Source: Verticillium longisporum (lineage: Eukaryota; Ascomycota; Sordariomycetes; Glomerellales; Plectosphaerellaceae). From it: a stretch of DNA of 64,000 nucleotides. The notes beneath the pieces are model-generated. The model was not told the DNA's origin. It did not search any database and saw only the letters and a program-made list of their open reading frames with translations. Below, one piece after another: positions 9,994-21,639 of the stretch; positions within the stretch are counted from its first letter, which is position 1, and each line of letters begins with the position of its first letter. The stretch spans positions 2,914,001 through 2,978,000 of the forward strand of contig JAETXT010000006.1 of assembly GCA_019188255.1 (NCBI GenBank), in the 5' to 3' direction. Position numbers and translations under genes: made by a program.

Positions 9994-12266
9994 TCAGAAC
10001 GACGGCTTCGTAAGAAGGCGGTACTCGATGTAATCCTCGCCATCAATGCTGATGAGGGAGCCCGTCGACACGAGTTTGCCAGCGAAATTACCGGTAGGCT
10101 TGCGCTCGTACCGAATACCTTCATGGTACTTGACTTCGTTGCCGTTAGCCACTGGCGTATGGACAGGAGGTGGGGCCTGAACGGGAGCCGGGGGAGGCGG
10201 CAGCTGTTGGACCTTATTGCGTTGCTCCTCCTGCATCTGCCATACGCTCTCAAGACGTTGCAGGTCATCGTGCGCGTGGAATGAGTGTCCAAGGCTCGTA
10301 CGACTATGGTTATTGTTCACCATTTGCATGGGGGGCAATTGGCTGCCGTGCTGCATCGGCATGCCGAGACTGGCGTTGGCAGCAGCGGCCTCCCGTTCCA
10401 GAGCAAACTGAGCCCTGCGAACTTCGGCCTGCTCAAGCCGGCCTATCTCTCGACGAGCGTGGGTATCCATATCCCTGCGTGCAGCAATAGGAGTCTTTGA
10501 GGACTGGCGACTCTCGAGGTTTGGCAGCGAGTGTCGTCCGTGAGGGGCGTCTGGACGGCGGCCGTTGCTCCTAAGCTCTTGACCATTGAACACAGTCTTC
10601 ATGTCCTGCTTGGAATCGACATAGGCATCGTTCATATCTGCGTCCTCCGGCCCGGGCACATCATCGTCATGTCGGCTATGGACACCATTCCCGTTGGCGG
10701 CGGCGCCCGGCGGGGGGACGATCTTGACGCCGTGCATGACACGCTGTTGCGCAATGTAGACGGCATGGGTCTCGTTGCGAACTTTTGCGCTTCCGTCTCA
10801 CCTCGGTCAATCTGGTATTGGCGAACCCGGACGTACTCTTTGACCTCTGTTCGGCTAAGATCCTTGAGATGCGGCTCCGGCTCCATCTCAGGCCATTGGA
10901 TCCACAAAGCGCCTGCGCCAACAGGGAAGTTTCCATCAACATAGCGCCCGTCTCGAGTCTCACGAACGACCTTGACCCGGAACATGTCGTTTGTACCGAG
11001 AATGCCGAGAACCGCATGGCGATCGCGTTCGTTGGGCGCGTTGCTGGGCTTCCAATACCCGACGACGATCCTAGTTGGGCGGGTTCCCCAAAGGGCCTCA
11101 AAAACCGGCACAGGAGAAATTCTCTCACTGCTTTCAGGATGGTCGGGCAGACTGCGCCGAGGACCTACCTGGGAGTGCATCGGAGGAAGCTCCTGCGCCA
11201 GAGTGTGCCTCATTGGTGGTTGGTGCTGGCCCTGTGCTTGGGAACTCAGTATCGGGCCTCCACCGCTGATAGTGCCGACGCCGCTCTGAGGGGTTGGGCC
11301 AAGCTTTCGCCGCTTAGCGATCTCAGAACGACTGCAGATGACAGCGTCCTCGGGGATCGTGAGACCGTAGGCCACAGCCGGGGTAGGCGCCGTCTCGGAG
11401 GCCGGGTTTCTCTCGAGGCGACGTCGCGCCTCGGCAACAGCGAGCATGTCGTTTTGCCGCTTCGTCTCGGGCGATTCTCCCTCTACACCGGCCCTTTGCT
11501 TAACGAATTCTTTAATGTGGTGATGATTGAGCCCGACAAGTTGAGGCTCGAAAACGACGCGCTCAAATGTCACCCAGCTACCACCGGGTCCAGGAGGCAC
11601 TGGATACTTCTTTGTGTCAACAGGCTGACGCTCGCGGTTGACGTCGGCAATTCGTGTTCGCAACCTTTCTCGCACGTCAATGAAGCCGACGACAGCGTGC
11701 TTCTCAGCCTCGTCAGGATGCTGAGAGTCGCGCCAGTATCCAAGAATGACAGTCTTGGAATCAGCACCCGCAGGGCGACGGATCGGCTTTGCGCGGGAGA
11801 TGGGCGTGTCGTCTGTGGCTGGGCTTCCTTCCTCTTCGTCATCCGCAGGAACGTTTGACAAGGTCAGCTGTCTCTTGCGCGTGGGATAAGGGGACGTTTG
11901 CGGTCGATAGGGCAGATCCTCATCGGCGTCGCCCATGGTTTCGTCCTCTTGGTCGGACACCACACGAAAAGGCGAAGACTTGTCGGCACCATTACGATTA
12001 GAGCTCACCACGATTTCGTCGCCCGAGGCCGGGTCGTCATGAGTTGGGCTGGGAATGTGGTCAGGCGGCGGAGTGAGGTCGTCATCGTCTTCCAGTTGGG
12101 CATTGTTGACAGGGGTTCTGGAAGCAGACTCGATGAGCAAGGCTTTCAGAGCGGTCTGGGGAAGGCCTGTCTTGACTGACTCGGCAGGCTTCGTATCATC
12201 GGGAACTGGGCTGTCTAATGAAGGGGCAGAAGCCTCGTTCTTGACCTCAGAGGTGGTGGACTCCAT
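9994..12266 (-). CDS. Unnamed protein with two copies of a ~90-residue domain, one frame break
   Basis: ATG 12266 gives MESTTSEVKNEAS; the protein is ~757 aa. Residues 1-170 are acidic, Ser/Thr/Pro-rich and probably disordered. Two similar blocks follow. Residues ~171-262 have VILGYWRDS, KHAVVGFID, SWVTFERV and HHIKEFVKQR; ~398-490 have IVVGYWKPS, RHAVLGILG, LWIQWPEM and TEVKEYVRVR. After the second block come a helical Gln/Glu/Arg-rich stretch and a C-terminal block, YHEGIRYERKPTGNF...EDYIEYRLLTKPSF. Near 10775 one base is missing: reading one extra A gives EAQKFANETHAVYIAQQRV, so the frame then continues to the stop at 9994. There is no signal peptide or membrane segment; basic clusters suggest a nuclear location (inference). 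Function is unknown to me. Confidence 0.8.
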
Positions 12267-12301
12267 TTCAGAGGTTTTCAGATTGAATTGCGGCCAGATG
12301 A

Positions 12302-12633
12302 CTGACGAAAGCGTTAGCATTGTGTTTGCTTAGAAAAAAAGAAAGGGTAAAAAAAAACCTCCCCCAAGAAAACTGGGCGATGAGGGTCATGATGAGAACA
12401 GATTGAACAGACGCATGGTGGCATGGGAAAGGGTGGCATGCTATAGAGGAGGGACCATATAGGTCGGCGAGGTCGGCGATGAAAGCAATACGAGCGTGAG
12501 GGCCGACGCCGTTCAAGATTTGGAGGGAAAGTATCCATCAGGGGCCAAAGAACAGAAGCGAGGGGCAGTAACAATTGCATTATGAGTGAACCATGACATG
12601 ATAAGACGAGAGAAAAGTAAAAAGGTAACTTAC
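12302..12633 (-). other. Probable 5' UTR intron of the two-repeat protein gene
   Basis: On the minus strand a perfect donor GTAAGT lies at 12633-12628. A branch-like GCTAACGC followed by TTTCGTCAG ends at 12302, only 36 bp before ATG 12266. Removing this 332-bp stretch also removes the upstream in-frame ATG at 12320, which supports 12266 as the true start. Inferred from splice signals only. Confidence 0.5.
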
Positions 12634-13441
12634 CAGCACAGGGTGGCGGCGGCGCAGTCACCAGTCACCAAAAGCAGCGGAGAGTGAGTTTCGTAGAACG
12701 ACGTATAGTATCGCAGACGAATAAGATGACAAGAGCTACGACTCAATAGAGTTCAGCGTGCGACCCTGCAAAGCGAAAGAAGAAGAGAAGAGGCCCAGGT
12801 GCCGGGTGAACCGAGGCGTGACTTCTGTCAAGACACCCCAGTTCGTAGTCGGTGATAGGACGGGAAGGGAGATGTTGTCTGTACGACCTGTAGTGTGTGA
12901 TGGGGGTCACGAAAAAAAAAAAAAAAGACAGAAACAGCCGAATGGCGAAGAGTGAAAGGTAAGGTGCTAAGAGTTGCGTCTCGATGGGGAGGCTGGCGTA
13001 CTCAGATGGACAGAGTGTTCACACAGAGACAACGTTCTGGTGATGGTGGTAGGTGGATGTGACGCGGCTGTTGCGTTGGGGGGTGGCGGGTGGTAGATGG
13101 TTGCAAGTGTGAAGGGTATTGTGTGGATTGTAGGGCGTCGATGATGATGTAAGCGATTGAAGGGGAGCGGCGCCTCAGGCTTCCCTTTCAGTGAAGTGGA
13201 GAGAGATTATGGTCTCGAGGTGTCTTATTATGTTGTTGGTGTTCCAAATTACGTGGATTGGGAGAGGGGGGCAGATGTGGTCGGCTTATGTCGTCGAATG
13301 AGGGTTAGCGTGGATAATGCCTTTCCTTTAGAGCTGAATGTTGTTTCCCAGTTGAGGTGGGACTTTTGAGTCGTAGCAGGCACGTCGTGGCTTGGGCGGG
13401 AAGGTTCCGATCGAGGAAAGAGAGATGGGGCGAGGGGGCGG

Positions 13442-13444
<3 letters not shown>

Positions 13445-13519
<75 letters not shown>
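13445..13519. repeat. (TG)n microsatellite, 75 bp
   Basis: An uninterrupted TG dinucleotide tract of about 37 units, the longest simple repeat in the window. It lies far upstream of the two-repeat protein gene, in the gene-free stretch. Confidence 0.98.
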
Positions 13520-13521
<2 letters not shown>

Positions 13522-14397
13522 GTTTGTTCCCTTGAGTTCCAGTGGACCAGCCGGTCTGCTTGTGTAGATGTGGATATGGGTGTGAGTGAGAGAGCGCGTA
13601 TGTGTGCATCTGTCGTATGGAGGGAAAAGAGAGGGAAAAGGCAAGTCAAGGGGAAAGAAAGGGAGAATGGGTGGGGGGGCTTTTGGTATTAGTGTGTGAC
13701 AAGGAGTGAGACGAAGCTTGCGGACTCAGTCATCATCAGTCGGTCTAGGTACCTACGTAGGTAGGTAGGTAATGATAATGTGATCATTGACCAAACCCGG
13801 CGCGGAACTTTCACTTGGAGAACCTAGGCACTCGGCAGACCCCTAGAATGTCCTGAAGCCACGAAGACCAAGCGAAATCTACCTAGATAGTGTGTCCCAA
13901 CCGATAACCTGGGACAATTGGAGTGGAGCCCTGGCTTTGACCATCGAGTGTGTTTGGGGGATAACTTATGAACAAGGTTGATGAAATGCATGTATTTGGT
14001 TAGTGCGAGGCTGATGGACTGTTGTTCAACCGGGGGAGAGTAGAATGGGAAGGGGGGAGGGGGGGCCCGAGGAAGAGGACAGACAGCAGCGACAGGAACT
14101 CTCTGGGACTCTCTGGGTGAGGTGGGTTCAGCATGAGCACTTTTTTTCTTGTAAACGATGGAAGGAGGGTACGAGGGTAAGGCAGTTGCAGCCGACTGGG
14201 TTTGTCAGAGTTTGCAAGAACTTACGCTCATGGCAATGCAAGGCACATCAGGTAAGTAGAGTCGAGTCGAGACGAGAGCAATTAAAGTGTTCCGGAATTA
14301 TAGCGGGGGCATGCCAGCCAGCCACACAGCCCACCACTCACCATCCATAGCGACCACTCAAGCGAGTCGTGGCTCACCTCTGCCCAACAGCAGACAC

Positions 14398-14435
14398 ATA
14401 CACACACACACACACAAACGCAAACGCAAACGCGC
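14398..14435. repeat. (CA)n / (CAAACG)n short tandem repeat
   Basis: A short CA dinucleotide run passes into a few copies of an AAACGC-like hexamer. A second short CA run lies at about 16876-16892. Confidence 0.85.
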
Positions 14436-17350
14436 ACACATGGTACACATCATGCCCCAACACAACTCGACACCAAGTAGCGCATTACCGACCAATTGGT
14501 TCCGGTCGACGTTCCCCGACATGGCCCCAAGCCAGCCCAGGCCCTTTCTGGCTATATAGGCGGTCCCACCTTGGACCACCCACCACCACCACCACCAGCC
14601 CACCAAGAAAGATCCTCCAGTCTGTTATCGGTACTTTCGCCAGGCAGATAGGTAGTGGGTGCCTATGTTACACTGGCCGATATTTCGCCGCTGCAGCAGT
14701 GAACTCATCGCTTCTTGAGTTTGGAGGCCAGCAGTCTGCTGCGACCTGCTGACTCGATCCGGACATAACCTCGTCTGGCCTCACCATCCCCGGCCTGTTG
14801 AGAGCCACGTTGGAAACCGGCCTCGAGATTGGATGAATAGGACAATTGCCAACTGACGGTATGCCATGCCAAGACACAGACGACCACATCACTCAAGCTG
14901 GAGGGAAAAGCCAATGCACGCACAGTGCGTCAAGACTTCAGGTTCACATTGGCTCCTTTGGCGCAGATACCCGCAGATTCACCTGCGTGCGCATTCCCAG
15001 ACAGCATGCTGGGCGCCCTGTAATCCCCCTTCCGAACGTGCTAGTCTTAGGGCTTGAGTGGTAGGGCGACTGACTAACTGGCCACTTTACCCCAGATCCC
15101 GACTCCAATACCCGACTCAACGTCGCAAACGCGCATGTCCTCTGGTTCCATGACTCGTCAATAAAAACAACATGAAAAGAAAATAAAGAGCTTTCTGAAG
15201 TAACTAGCAAGAACTGAAGAAGGCCAATGGCGCCAACACTAAATCGACCAACACGCGCATATCTTGCGAGTGTCCATAGCTCGCAAGCATCCCTCGGCCC
15301 AGAGCTGTCGGGTTATGAGGCCCGCCGGCATCATTGGTTCAATCTGCTAATCCAAACCTGCAGGCGAGGTCCAAGTCTGCCTTTGCTGCCAAAGTTACAG
15401 GTGCGAAAGACTCTAGCGCTACCTTTGACTGTTGGAGCACGCCAAGTTGGAGTGGGATCGACTATCGGACTTTTACGGCTGACATGTCCACACCTCCTTT
15501 TCGTCACACCAACCCTTGCCAATACCAGCCCTTGTCAGTGTTGATCAAAGTGCACACGCCAACCGTAATGGATCGCACATTTCTAGACTCCGCCTACTGA
15601 CCATGGGGGGGACAGAGAGAGTGCCATGCCGAATCCGAGCCCGAGGGAGCACTGGTAAAATCCAGATAGAAGCATCCAATCTCCAACAAACCCAAAACAC
15701 TTGCCGATGGCTGTGCGGCATACCCACCTCTGCCTCGTTTCCTGGAAAACCGAATCACGTGGGTTCGACAATGTTCAGTCTCCTCACAGGTCACTCCACC
15801 TCGGCTCTGTCGCCTGTACAACTCGAAACCAAAGATGCCTCTGGCACCCGCCCCCCCTACCGACCCAGAGCCTTGAAGTTTTGAACTAGCCCCACATTGA
15901 ACTGGGCAGAACACTTGGCCAGAGAGAGCGGGACGCCAGAGCAAAGTCTGATGCAATTGCTACCCCTGCCGAACAAAGGTTCCCATCCACCAGTGTTGGA
16001 CAATTCGGCCATGGCAATATGTGACAGCTCACGCTGGCCTCACAGAATTGCCACCGTCCCGTCATCAGGAGGTTTCCTGCGGTGGTACTTGTAGCTGCTA
16101 CAAGTACAACTCGCCCAACTTCCGAAATTGGAGGCCCGTTCTTGAGTGTGTGTGTTGGTCGAAGGATGGGTGGCATGATCGCCGGCCTTGCCATGCAAGT
16201 CCAACGTTTGATGGCATCATCCATTCGTTGCGGCGCGGCAATTGACCCTGGCTCTTGGCCCCTTCCCACGTCAGTCTTTTTCTTCCTTTTCGGGCGCGAC
16301 TCACCGATCAAGGAGACAACTGAGTACAGAATACCGTGTAAGCCAGCCAGCCTGCAAGACAGTCAACAGAGACAAGACAGACAGACCCTGGACCCGGATC
16401 ATGCAGAAGCGATAATCTAACCAACTAAATCCTCCTCGGCCCCGCCCTGGCCCCTTCTGGAACCAATTCCGCTCTTTCGACTGTGTCAATAGGACCATCC
16501 GCGCCGTAACGTGGCTGCACGTCTGACATGATACCTAAGCCCCCCAAAGGCGCGCGCCGCGCTGACACTTGGTTCAGGGATTTGCGCGAGCTGCCCAGTT
16601 GCGAAACCGTGCGCCAGAAGCAACATGCGGGCACATCACCCACAAAAGTGCCCGTTTCCCTCATGATAAGCATACGCATTGTCACACGTCGAACGAGCCA
16701 CAATCACGACCTGACGCATGTGGATGGCGTGCGTGGGCCGCAAACCTTTTGGTCTCCGACGAAGCAATGTTCGGACATGGCCAAAAGCGGCAACAGCGAA
16801 CGTAGCCGAAACAACTTTGCCGGCTAAACAGGTGCCGATACCACACTGTATTTGATGCGACTCTGGTGGCAATACACACACACACACACACCATTGTCTT
16901 CGCACTTGACCAGCCTTGACCAGCCTTCGTCCTGGGCAAACTACACAACAGATCACAGCCCGCAGCTGAGCGGAACCCCTTCTGATGAAACGGAGTTTAT
17001 GAAGCTGCCCAATCATCACATCACTAGTGCAAGGTATCCCAAAGTGCAAAGTGAGGTTCCACCAGTCAGCGAATTGCCAAGTCTACCGAGACAACATCAT
17101 TCTACAGTTTGTCTCCTTGGGTGCCCTCCATAATGTCTTACGTACAAGTACCTACTCCAGGATGGCTTAGCTGGGTGTTTACTACTCTCGATCTATCGAT
17201 TCTTCCTCGGCCACCTCTATCGCACTCGCCCCGCTCTAGCCCATGACGAAGCACGAGCAACTTGGGGTGCCTTTGCAAGGTGTTGCGCACAACAGCGCCA
17301 CGAGACAACGCATGCTTCTTCCTTTGTCAACCTATCAACTGGCCGGGCGA

Positions 17351-17396
17351 ACCAGTTGGTAGGTTGGTTGGTTGGTAGGTAGGTAAGTAGGTAGTT
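17351..17396. repeat. TAGGT/TTGGT short tandem array
   Basis: Degenerate tandem GGTA/GGTT tetramers (GTTGGTAGGTTGGTTGG and following). It belongs to the window-wide family of TAGGTA/TACCTA motifs. Confidence 0.8.
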
Positions 17397-18562
17397 TGGC
17401 ACGCTCGACATCCCAGCCATTTACATTTCTCGCTGTACGTAGGTTCTCATGTGATTCAAGCCCCTGCAAGCAATGCACAGCGTGGGCCAGTCATCATGTT
17501 GGCGACATGCGCCTCGCGACGTATGGACTAATAGAGTGCGCGCACGTCCCAGTATCGATCGACACGCATGCTCTTCCAGTTTCAGCAGCATACGACAGGC
17601 TGGCGGTCAACCAGACGATGAACAGAGGAGACGATGGGGTACTTGTGTGTTATTTCCCGCGTTTGGAGCGGAAAGTGGTGATAAGACCCTGGCCACATGG
17701 CGGTTGAGTATGACACCAGCCAGTTGACTCGATTCTGTTCTGTCTACCCTCTCACCTACAAACACGCTCTAGCCCCACAGCAGAAGCACTAGACGTCAAT
17801 CTAGCTTCAATGGCCCGGCTCACAAGCCACGAATTTGCGCTCTTCGCCCCAGGCGTACAGCTTGGCGTGCCTCTCTACAGGCATCTCCTCACACCCGACC
17901 AGGCGGACCGCTGGGATGTGGGACGCAAAGGATCGCGAACGGAGCCCCATCTTGCGACGCAGGGTTAAGGGCTGTCGGGTCGTCTTGCCAATTAATAGGG
18001 GTAGTGCCACCAATCTGGCCATATCAGTTGTGCGCCATGCACATCCAGTCCTGTTTACCTGCGGCCGACTTCTCAGGAGTGCGCATGCAGGCCACCAGGG
18101 TAAGAAGGGCTATAGGCTGCATGTGACTTCTTACTACTTGGTAAAGAGGACGTCGCAGTTCGCTCTTCTACCTTTGCCACTTGCGCTCAAAGGCATGACT
18201 AACTCTGGCTGAGGTCAATACAACTCTTTGCTTGTGACGAAGACCACCAGGGCGGAGCCCGGATCGCGATGAACACTGATGCGCGTATCGCAAGCTGGGA
18301 GTGTCGATCCCCAGTGGCGCTTTTTGCTTGCTTCTCGTGATGCTCAGGTTCTGGCGCAAAATAGCGAGCGTGGCCTCGGACCTCCTGATGAGAGAGGGTG
18401 AGTGAGTGAAGGAAGAGTCAAGGCCACAAGCACATAAGGCGTCATCAGACAGCGCAGATTGTGTGTCTCACGCGGCATGCCGCCAGAAGCATCGGCAAAC
18501 TGCTGCAGCTCGGTCTGGTTGCAACCTCAGCTTGTACGGATGTTCTGTCTCTCTCTCTCGCC

Positions 18563-20113
18563 TCATCTCCGACCACGTCCACCACGGCCCCTGCCTCCTT
18601 TTCCGCCGCGGCCTCCGCCCCTCTTCCCACCTCGGCCGCGGTTCGGCAGGTCGAAGCGCTCGTACAGCTTCTCGTCGGCGAAGGCCGCCTGGCCGAATCG
18701 CATAAAATTGACGAGGCCGCGGTCGACAACGGAGATGAGCACGTTGCGATGGCCGTGCTTGAGGCGCGGGTAGAAGCGCCCCGGCGCCGAGAGGGATGCG
18801 TCTGCGGGGTCATAGGGCGTCGAGTCGAAGAGAGCTTCGAGCTGCTCCAGCTCTGGAACGAACGTGTCCCTGGCGTCGACGACGGCGATGCGCAGGTCGG
18901 GCGGTGGCGGATCGCTTTTGGAAAAGACTGGGTGCTTGGACGGGCGCCAGACATGGAAGAAGACCTTGAAAGGGTCCTCGGGCGCGGCTGTATCGGCCGC
19001 CTTCTCGCGGGGGTCGAAGCGAGGGATCAGTTCGAGCTGTTTGTATATCGGGGCGTATTTGCGGTAGAGACCGGGTCGGACGAGGGGGCCGAAGGGAGGC
19101 ACTTGGCCGCCACGCTCTGGTCGGCTCAGGAGAGAGAAGAGCCATTGCCAGACAGACTTTGGTTGGGCTGATGCCGGTGATGGTGCAGCATGGGTCGCCG
19201 TCTCGCCCGCGGGCGCCCGCTGGACGTGGTAACCGCCTCTCTTGAGGTGTGCGTAGACCTGGTATTTCGGCAACGTGATCTTTCCGCGCTCGCCCTCGAC
19301 GCCGATGAGTAGCGCATAGGCGGCTTGCAGGCTGAGGGGAACGCCATCGGCGAACTCGTCGTCATCGTCCTCTTCTTCTCTGTCCGCCTCTGGCTCTCCG
19401 TCAGCCGGCGCGCCGCTGTGCTTGTCGTCGCCCCGCTGTGCCGTCGTCTTGCTGGCCTTCCTCGCGCCCTGGGTCCTCTTGATCTCCTGCCCCGGCATCA
19501 GCTCCTGCAGGGTCCTGTCGGGCCACCACAGGTCCATGGACCCGCGCTCGAGCATGAACAGCGCCTCCTCGGGCAGCAGCCAGACCTTGCCGACGGCGGG
19601 GCTCGGCGGCTTCATGCCGCGCACGGTGCGTCCGACGGACCTGTTCTGCGGGCCCTTGAGCTCCTCCAGCACGACGACCCTGTCGGCGGCGTGCAGGGCC
19701 GGGTCGAGGGCGGCGGCGAAGGCGGGCGGCGCGGCGGCGAGGGCGGCGAGGGCGGCGGGCCAGTAGTCGGCAAACAGCCAGCCGCGGTTCCAGTCGCCCG
19801 TGTGCAGGCGCGTGTAGGCAAGGACGTCCTCGATGACGCGGCGCGACGTCTCGAGGGCGGCGTCCTGGGCGCGCGTGCCGTGCGCCTCAAAGTCCTTCTG
19901 CCCCTTGCGGATCGTCTGCGAGGACACGCCCTTTTTGGAGAACATGGAGGCGAAGAGGGCCATGTCGAAGGGGGCGTCGGCGGGGTCGTCTTCGTGGTCG
20001 TGGGCGTCGGGGTCGCCATTGTTGGCGTGGGCGTTGGCGTTGCCCTTGTCTGCGAACGGCGCCGGCGACGGCGACGGCGTGAGGAACGGGTTGTCGTCGT
20101 CGTCGAGGGGCAT
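18563..20113 (-). CDS. SEN54: tRNA-splicing endonuclease subunit Sen54, with RGG-rich tail
   Basis: ATG 20113 (MPLDDDDNPF) gives a 516-residue protein in one exon. A short acidic N-terminus leads into the Sen54 N-terminal domain (~55-180): FSKKGVSSQTIRKGQKDFE, GKVWLLPEEALFMLERGSMDLWW. The central LSLQAAYALLIGVEGERG and LPKYQVYAHLKRGGYHVQR match the family's second conserved block. The C-terminal part (KVFFHVWRPS, FVPELEQLEALFD) holds the fold that packs against Sen2/Sen34. Sen54 is the structural, non-catalytic subunit of the nuclear or mitochondrial-surface complex that removes tRNA introns; two intron-bearing tRNA genes lie in this same window. Unusual is the C-terminus: the last ~25 residues are a Gly/Arg stretch of RGG-type repeats. 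The longer open frame upstream of ATG 20113 does not look like this family. Confidence 0.9.
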   Translation of the reverse strand: MPLDDDDNPFLTPSPSPAPFADKGNANAHANNGDPDAHDHEDDPADAPFDMALFASMFSKKGVSSQTIRKGQKDFEAHGTRAQDAALETSRRVIEDVLAYTRLHTGDWNRGWLFADYWPAALAALAAAPPAFAAALDPALHAADRVVVLEELKGPQNRSVGRTVRGMKPPSPAVGKVWLLPEEALFMLERGSMDLWWPDRTLQELMPGQEIKRTQGARKASKTTAQRGDDKHSGAPADGEPEADREEEDDDDEFADGVPLSLQAAYALLIGVEGERGKITLPKYQVYAHLKRGGYHVQRAPAGETATHAAPSPASAQPKSVWQWLFSLLSRPERGGQVPPFGPLVRPGLYRKYAPIYKQLELIPRFDPREKAADTAAPEDPFKVFFHVWRPSKHPVFSKSDPPPPDLRIAVVDARDTFVPELEQLEALFDSTPYDPADASLSAPGRFYPRLKHGHRNVLISVVDRGLVNFMRFGQAAFADEKLYERFDLPNRGRGGKRGGGRGGKGGRGRGGRGRR

Positions 20114-21545
20114 GGTCGGAGAGAGAGGGGGGACTTCGGTGTCTGGTATGCGTGCTCGGGGAGAGGGTGGGCGGTTTCGTCTTTTCGTGGTCGTCGATGC
20201 AAGGCGGAAAGGGCAGCAAAAATCGGGAACAGTGCCTGGGCGGAAGCTACCCCAATCCAGTCTCCAACGAACCCCGCGCTCCGCACTGACCTGTGCCGAC
20301 AGCTTCACCCTGTGATGGTGGCATGAGTCTTGTTTACTGGGTGGGTGCTGTAGGTGTGGTTTTATTTTTTCAATTGGCCTTGTGTCTTTGTCTCTCTTTG
20401 CTGTTTCTCCTTCTAATACTCGTCCTGGTGTGCCTGGCCCCGGTGCGCCTCGAAGATCACAATGTTTCTGTCGAGATCTGAAGTACAAGCTGTCATCACG
20501 GGAACAGACACCCTCTGTGACCTCGTGTAGCACTGGTCAAATTGATTAACTTCAACTTCTCATACTGCCATTGGTATGTCTTGAACTTCGTACTCTTCCC
20601 TGCCTCTTTCTTGAAAGGCAGACGTCTCCAGCACTTTGTTGTCAGCACCGGCCGAAATCCTACTTATCCCATGTGACAGCCAGCAATCTACCCGCGTGTC
20701 CATAGCTGCAGCTTCCCGAGTCCAGTTCGCATAGTCACAGGAGAGTTTGGTGGAACAGAGAATATGAATGCAGTGTCGAGTCACGCCCGCTGCCCACCCA
20801 GTTTCCAAACCTCACCCCTCATGTATACATGGAGACTCGAGCGTACAAGCCAGACTTGTTTCGCACAATGACAGATTCTCAAATCATGATTGTAACAAGT
20901 TTAATTCAGGGAAGCCTAGGAGCCCATAGTTTCATGTTTACATCAAGTACTTCTGCGTCACTCGAAGAGCACAGACTGATGCTCAGTCAGATCATCACCC
21001 ACAGATCCAGGCGACGTCCATTTTCAGAGTATAACAACTCCCTCCTCTCAATCAAAACTCGCGCATAGAAAGTGCACAACGGGACGAGAAGTGGCCTCGG
21101 GGTTAGATGAAGGGCCCTGGCCTCGCCGCATGAAAGGCCTGCCCGGCCATGAAACTCCCACGCCGTATGCACCATGGCTCGTGGCTCGTGACACGATGTG
21201 GCATTATTGCGAGGACAGTATGGACTAAGCCATAGATAGCTCACGCGAGGCCTGATACAATGGTGGCTACTGAATACATCTTTCGTAAACAATGTTGCGA
21301 CGTCAAATAAGCAAGGAGCTTCTGACACGCACCGTCAAACACGATCGCCCAGATCCGACACAACCTGGCAGCACAGCATGCATTAAGTCCAAATTGGAGT
21401 ATACCGCAGGCTTTTGCACCACACTTTCGCGTGTCACACATGATAGTACCAAAAACACCCCGTATGGCAATTCCGTGGTGCATCGAGGTCACGCTGATTG
21501 TACATGAGCCCCACCTTCAGACACTTCTCTCACCGAACCCCAATC
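20114..21545. other. Intergenic, no gene seen
   Basis: Upstream flank of Sen54 and left flank of tRNA-Leu. A C-to-T-rich leader-like stretch lies near 20340-20420. No supported coding frame. Confidence 0.5.
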
Positions 21546-21639
21546 GGAGAGGTGGCCGAGTGGTTAAGGCGCTGGTTTTAGGTATATCTCGATATTCCAC
21601 CAGTGGGAAACCGCGCGAGTTCGAATCTCGTCCTCTTCA
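21546..21639 (+). tRNA. tRNA-Leu (anticodon TAG) with 15-nt intron
   Basis: The acceptor GGAGAGG pairs with CCTCTTC (21632-21638; one G-T pair), with discriminator A at 21639. D arm GCC...GGC, anticodon stem CTGGT (21572-21576) with ACCAG (21599-21603). The anticodon TAG is at 21579-21581, followed by a G and then a 15-nt intron at 21583-21597, in the canonical position. A long variable arm and the T arm GCGAG-TTCGAAT-CTCGT complete the class II fold typical of Leu. A Pol III terminator TTTT lies at 21647-21650. Confidence 0.93.

Larger units (their letters stand above)
12634..18562. other. Gene-free stretch of ~5.9 kb
   Basis: No frame here has recognisable family features or convincing codon use on either strand. 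It holds several dinucleotide repeats, TAGGTA motifs near 13745-13772 and 17350-17396, and generally mixed-composition unique sequence. Frames in the (TG)n region encode only Thr-His repeats on the minus strand and are artefacts. A non-coding RNA or a badly decayed element cannot be excluded. Confidence 0.5.

Noticed and set aside
13249..13649. Minus-strand frames of 90-130 codons over the (TG)n tract
   Set aside because: They encode only alternating Thr-His runs created by the dinucleotide repeat in all three frames.
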